Positions 61,201 to 64,000 of a DNA stretch of 64,000 nt are shown here, piece by piece. Position 1 is the first letter of the stretch, and every line of letters starts with the position of its first letter. Under the pieces are notes generated by a model, which saw only the letters and a list, made by a program, of their open reading frames with translations, had not been told where the DNA came from and did no database searches. Made by a program: the position numbers and the translations under genes. Source of the stretch: Trachelipus rathkii (taxonomy: Eukaryota > Arthropoda > Malacostraca > Isopoda > Trachelipodidae); contig JABUQX010088043.1 of NCBI GenBank assembly GCA_015478945.1, positions 1-64,000 on the forward strand, written 5' to 3'.

Positions 61201-64000
61201 AAAATCCAAAGACACCGTAGTGTTTTCCTCACACAAAAACCTTTTACTTAAAAATAAATATCAAAGATTCACCTATTTTTATAACGACTTGTATTATTAG
61301 GATAGGAATAGCCATTTTAAATATGTTTATCGAACCGCAAAATCCAAAAATTTAACAAATCTCAACATTTTGACAAAAAATTAAATTTAAAGAACTCTGA
61401 GTTATTTCCAAAAGTATAACAAGCTCTAATTACAAATCCGAAGAACACCCCTTAGTGTTCCGTCACTCACTCAAAAAAAAGCCTTTTCTAAAAAATTATA
61501 CAAAATCACTTATTTTTTCTACGACTTTGTAATTCATAGTGAGTAGGCCAAAGTAGCACTCTTCATGAATAGTTCGAACCACAAAAACCAAAAAATTTCC
61601 ATTTCCAACATTTGACAAAAATAAATAATTCAAGATACCGTGTGTATATTGCCAATAAGTCTAATATAAACAACATATTACACAAAATCCAAAGACACCC
61701 TAGTGTTTCCTCACACAAAAAACCTTTCTAAAAATATCTCAAAAATCACTAATTTCTCTGGACATGTGTATTTCAGGAGGTGAGAGATACCAACTAGAGG
61801 TGAAATATATCACATAACCACCAAAATCCTCTAAAAATTTTCCAAGATATTCAACATTCAAGACAAGATAAAAGTAACCACCTGATTACTCTCTCGAGAG
61901 AGCGTATAACAGGCTATAACAAATCCGAAAGACACCACTAGTTGCATCCTCACACAAAAAAACCTTTCTAAAAAATATTCCAAAATCACTTTTTTACGAC
62001 TTGTATTTCAGGAGGAATAGCCATTTATATGTTTCAACCACAAAAATATTAAAAAATTTTACTAAATTTCAACATTTTGACCAAAAAATAAATAAGGAAA
62101 ACACTGTTACTCACAACATAAGTAACAAAGACTATTTACAAATCAGAAAAAGACCTGCCAGTTGGTCCATTCTACAGTAAAATCCATTTCCTAAAAATAA
62201 TTCAACAAATTACACTTTTTCTTAATCGATCTTAGAATTTTCAGAGCACCAGATATGACCCATTTATATATGTTTCGAATCCACAAAATAAAAACTAAAA
62301 TATTTCTCAAATATTCAACATATAATTTTGACAAAAATTAAATAAGAACCTGTTACTCCAAAAGCTATAACAGCTATTACAAATCCGAATACACACTAGT
62401 ATTCCCCCACACAAAAACCTTTCTAAAAGTATCAAAAATCACTTTTCTGGACAGAGCTCGTGTATTTCAGGAGGATAATGGACCGACTTTTATATGCGTC
62501 CAAACCGACAAAAAACTAAAAATTTCAAATTGGTTCAAGCGTTTTGACAAAATAAATAAGAACCTGTTTACTCCAAAAGCTATAACAGGCTATATTTACC
62601 ATAATCGAGACACCCTTAGGTGCATCCTCTACACAAAAATTTCTCAAAATAATATTCAAAAACACTTTTTACGACTTGTATTTCAGGAGGAATACCATTT
62701 ATATGGTCGAACCACACAAAAACCAATATAAAATTATAACAAATTTCAAATCATTTTGAGACTCTCAAAAATATAAATAAGGATAATAATACCTTAGTGT
62801 GTCATACCAAAATGCTTTTAGTATATCAAACTATATATAATACACCGTGGAATGAAAATTAACAAACTTTTAGGGAATATTCAAAAAAATATCCAAAAAA
62901 TCACTTTCTACGACTTGATTTCCAGGAGGGAATAGCCATTATATAATAATGTCGAACCAACCATAAAATCCCAAAAATTTATCCAAATTTTCATTATTTT
63001 TTAACAAAAATAAATTAAGAACCTGTTACTCCCAAAGTATAACAACTATTACAAATCCAAAGACACCGTAGTGTTCCTCACACAAAAACCTTTCTAAAAA
63101 TATCAAAATCACTTTTTTACGACTTGTATTTCAGGAGGAATTGCCATTTATATGTTCGAACCACAAAAATCCAAAAATTTCCAAATTTCAAAATTTTGAC
63201 AAAAATAAATTAAGAACCTGTTACTCCAAAAGTATAACAGCTATTACAAATCCGAAGACACCCTAGTGTTCCTCACACAAAAACCTTTCTAAAAATATCA
63301 AAATCACCTTTCTACGACTTGTATTTCAGGAAGAATAGCCATTTATATGTTCGAAACCACAAAAATCCAAAAATTTACAAATTTCAACATTTTTGACAAA
63401 AATAAATTAAGAGGACTTGTACTCCAAAAGTATAACAGCTATTACAAATTCGAAAGACATCCTAGTGTTCCTCACACAAAAAACCTTTTCTAAAAATAAT
63501 CAAAAATCACTTTTCACGACTTGTATTTCAGGTAATTAATGTAACCATTATTCTTCGAACCACAAAAAATTCTTGCAATTGCTCACCATAGGGTTTAATT
63601 TCAGGGTTGACAAAAATAAAAATAAACCGGTTACTCCAAAGCTATTAACAGCTAATTGTCAAATCCTGAAAGACCACCCTAGTGCTTCCTCACTACCAAA
63701 AACCTTTCTAAAACTTCAGCTCCCTTCTCTTCTTTCTTGACTTGTATATTTATCAGGAAGCCCAGCAATTGTTAATGTTCTGAAACCACAAAAATCTCAC
63801 AAAAATTTACAAATTTCAACTATTATTGACAAAATAAATTAAGAAACCTATATTATTGACACCGGCACGGAGATCAATGTTGCAATTGCAAATGCAGTTG
63901 CAAAGCTCAAAAAGCCTTTATCTAAAATATCAAATATCAAACTTTCGACGACTTGTATTTTCAGGTAGGAATTGGACACATTTATATTGTTCGAACCACA
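52260..64000 (+). repeat. 195 bp satellite array, about 60 monomers
   Basis: The clean monomer period is 195 bp, measured between CCTTTCTAAAAATATC marks at 63091 and 63286. Each monomer contains, in order, ACGACTTGTATTTCAGGAGG, CATTTATATGTTCGAACCAC, AAATTTCAACATTTTGAC, AATTAAGAACCTGTTACTCC, CTATTACAAATCCGAAGACA and GTGTTCCTCACACAAAAACC. The array runs off the right edge. Copies near 63 kb are almost identical; copies at 53-62 kb carry many scattered 1-6 base insertions. Variant forms exist (ATCCAAAAATTT versus ACTAAAAATTTC after CCACAAAAA; AAAGTATAACA versus AAAGCTATAACA). No gene; frames of up to 143 codons are by-products of the array. Confidence 0.95.
56500..56815. mobile_element. Poly(T)-headed insertion within the 195 bp array
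   Basis: A run of about 26 T (56503-56528) followed by GCGGTAG and ~280 bp of AT-rich sequence unrelated to the satellite breaks the array. Satellite words resume near 56820 (AAAGAATGCCTGTTACTACC). A T-run at one edge is what a minus-strand retroposed sequence with an A-tail would leave. No target duplication is clear and the body is not recognised. Confidence 0.45.

Noticed and set aside
52260..64000. GTTCGAACC words as tRNA genes
   Set aside because: No cloverleaf, A-box or acceptor pairing around them; they are part of the satellite monomer.

Overview
This is eukaryotic, AT-rich, repeat-dominated DNA. I see no intact host gene, no rRNA or tRNA gene and no CRISPR array. Dense microsatellites ((AT)n, (AG)n, (AAT)n, (TTTA)n, (AC)n), an RTE-like LINE, a Penelope-like element, a hAT-type MITE and relics of two protein families that I know as multi-copy in invertebrate genomes point to an arthropod. 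A decapod crustacean is my best guess, from the extreme microsatellite load, and it is inference only.

Layout. (1) 1-14290: a ~290 bp AT-rich satellite forms a large inverted repeat. The left arm runs 1-3835 and continues off the window. A further satellite block in the same orientation lies at 3836-6760. A ~3 kb less repetitive spacer holds a fold-back element (7115-7400) and a GC-richer island. The right arm runs 9960-14290 in reverse orientation. Minisatellite T-rich/A-rich blocks and (ATCTATTG)n stretches punctuate both arms. (2) 14290-18840: intergenic DNA with paired motifs, twin hairpins (15052-15115) and several hundred bases of simple repeats. (3) 18841-21290: minus-strand LINE relic with an endonuclease and reverse transcriptase but no 3' end. 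(4) 21290-26440: simple repeats and a ~470 bp duplicated module. (5) 26447-28790: relic of an invertebrate multi-copy gene (nuclease-like domain plus cysteine cluster) beside a Penelope-like reverse transcriptase relic. (6) 30223-30470: a hAT MITE with a perfect 8 bp target duplication. (7) 33055-36030: relic of a second multi-copy family with a DTTASN motif and a CRHH motif, followed by a ~270 bp palindrome. (8) 38350-40965: a second, noisy direct copy of the ~290 bp satellite block. (9) 40966-52260: a GC-rich hexamer VNTR, then about 10 kb of non-satellite, moderate-GC DNA. Its purine/pyrimidine strand skew switches several times and it carries short coding-like fragments on both strands that I cannot identify. 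(10) 52260-64000: a 195 bp satellite array of about 60 monomers, interrupted by one poly(T)-headed insertion.

Nothing here reads as a working pathway. The interest lies in repeat architecture, relics of poorly described mobile or multi-copy families, and the unresolved 41.5-52 kb island. Sequence quality looks uneven: the left inverted arm, the 38-41 kb satellite and the 5' part of the 195 bp array carry scattered small insertions that look like uncorrected long-read error, so several apparent frameshifts may be assembly artefacts.
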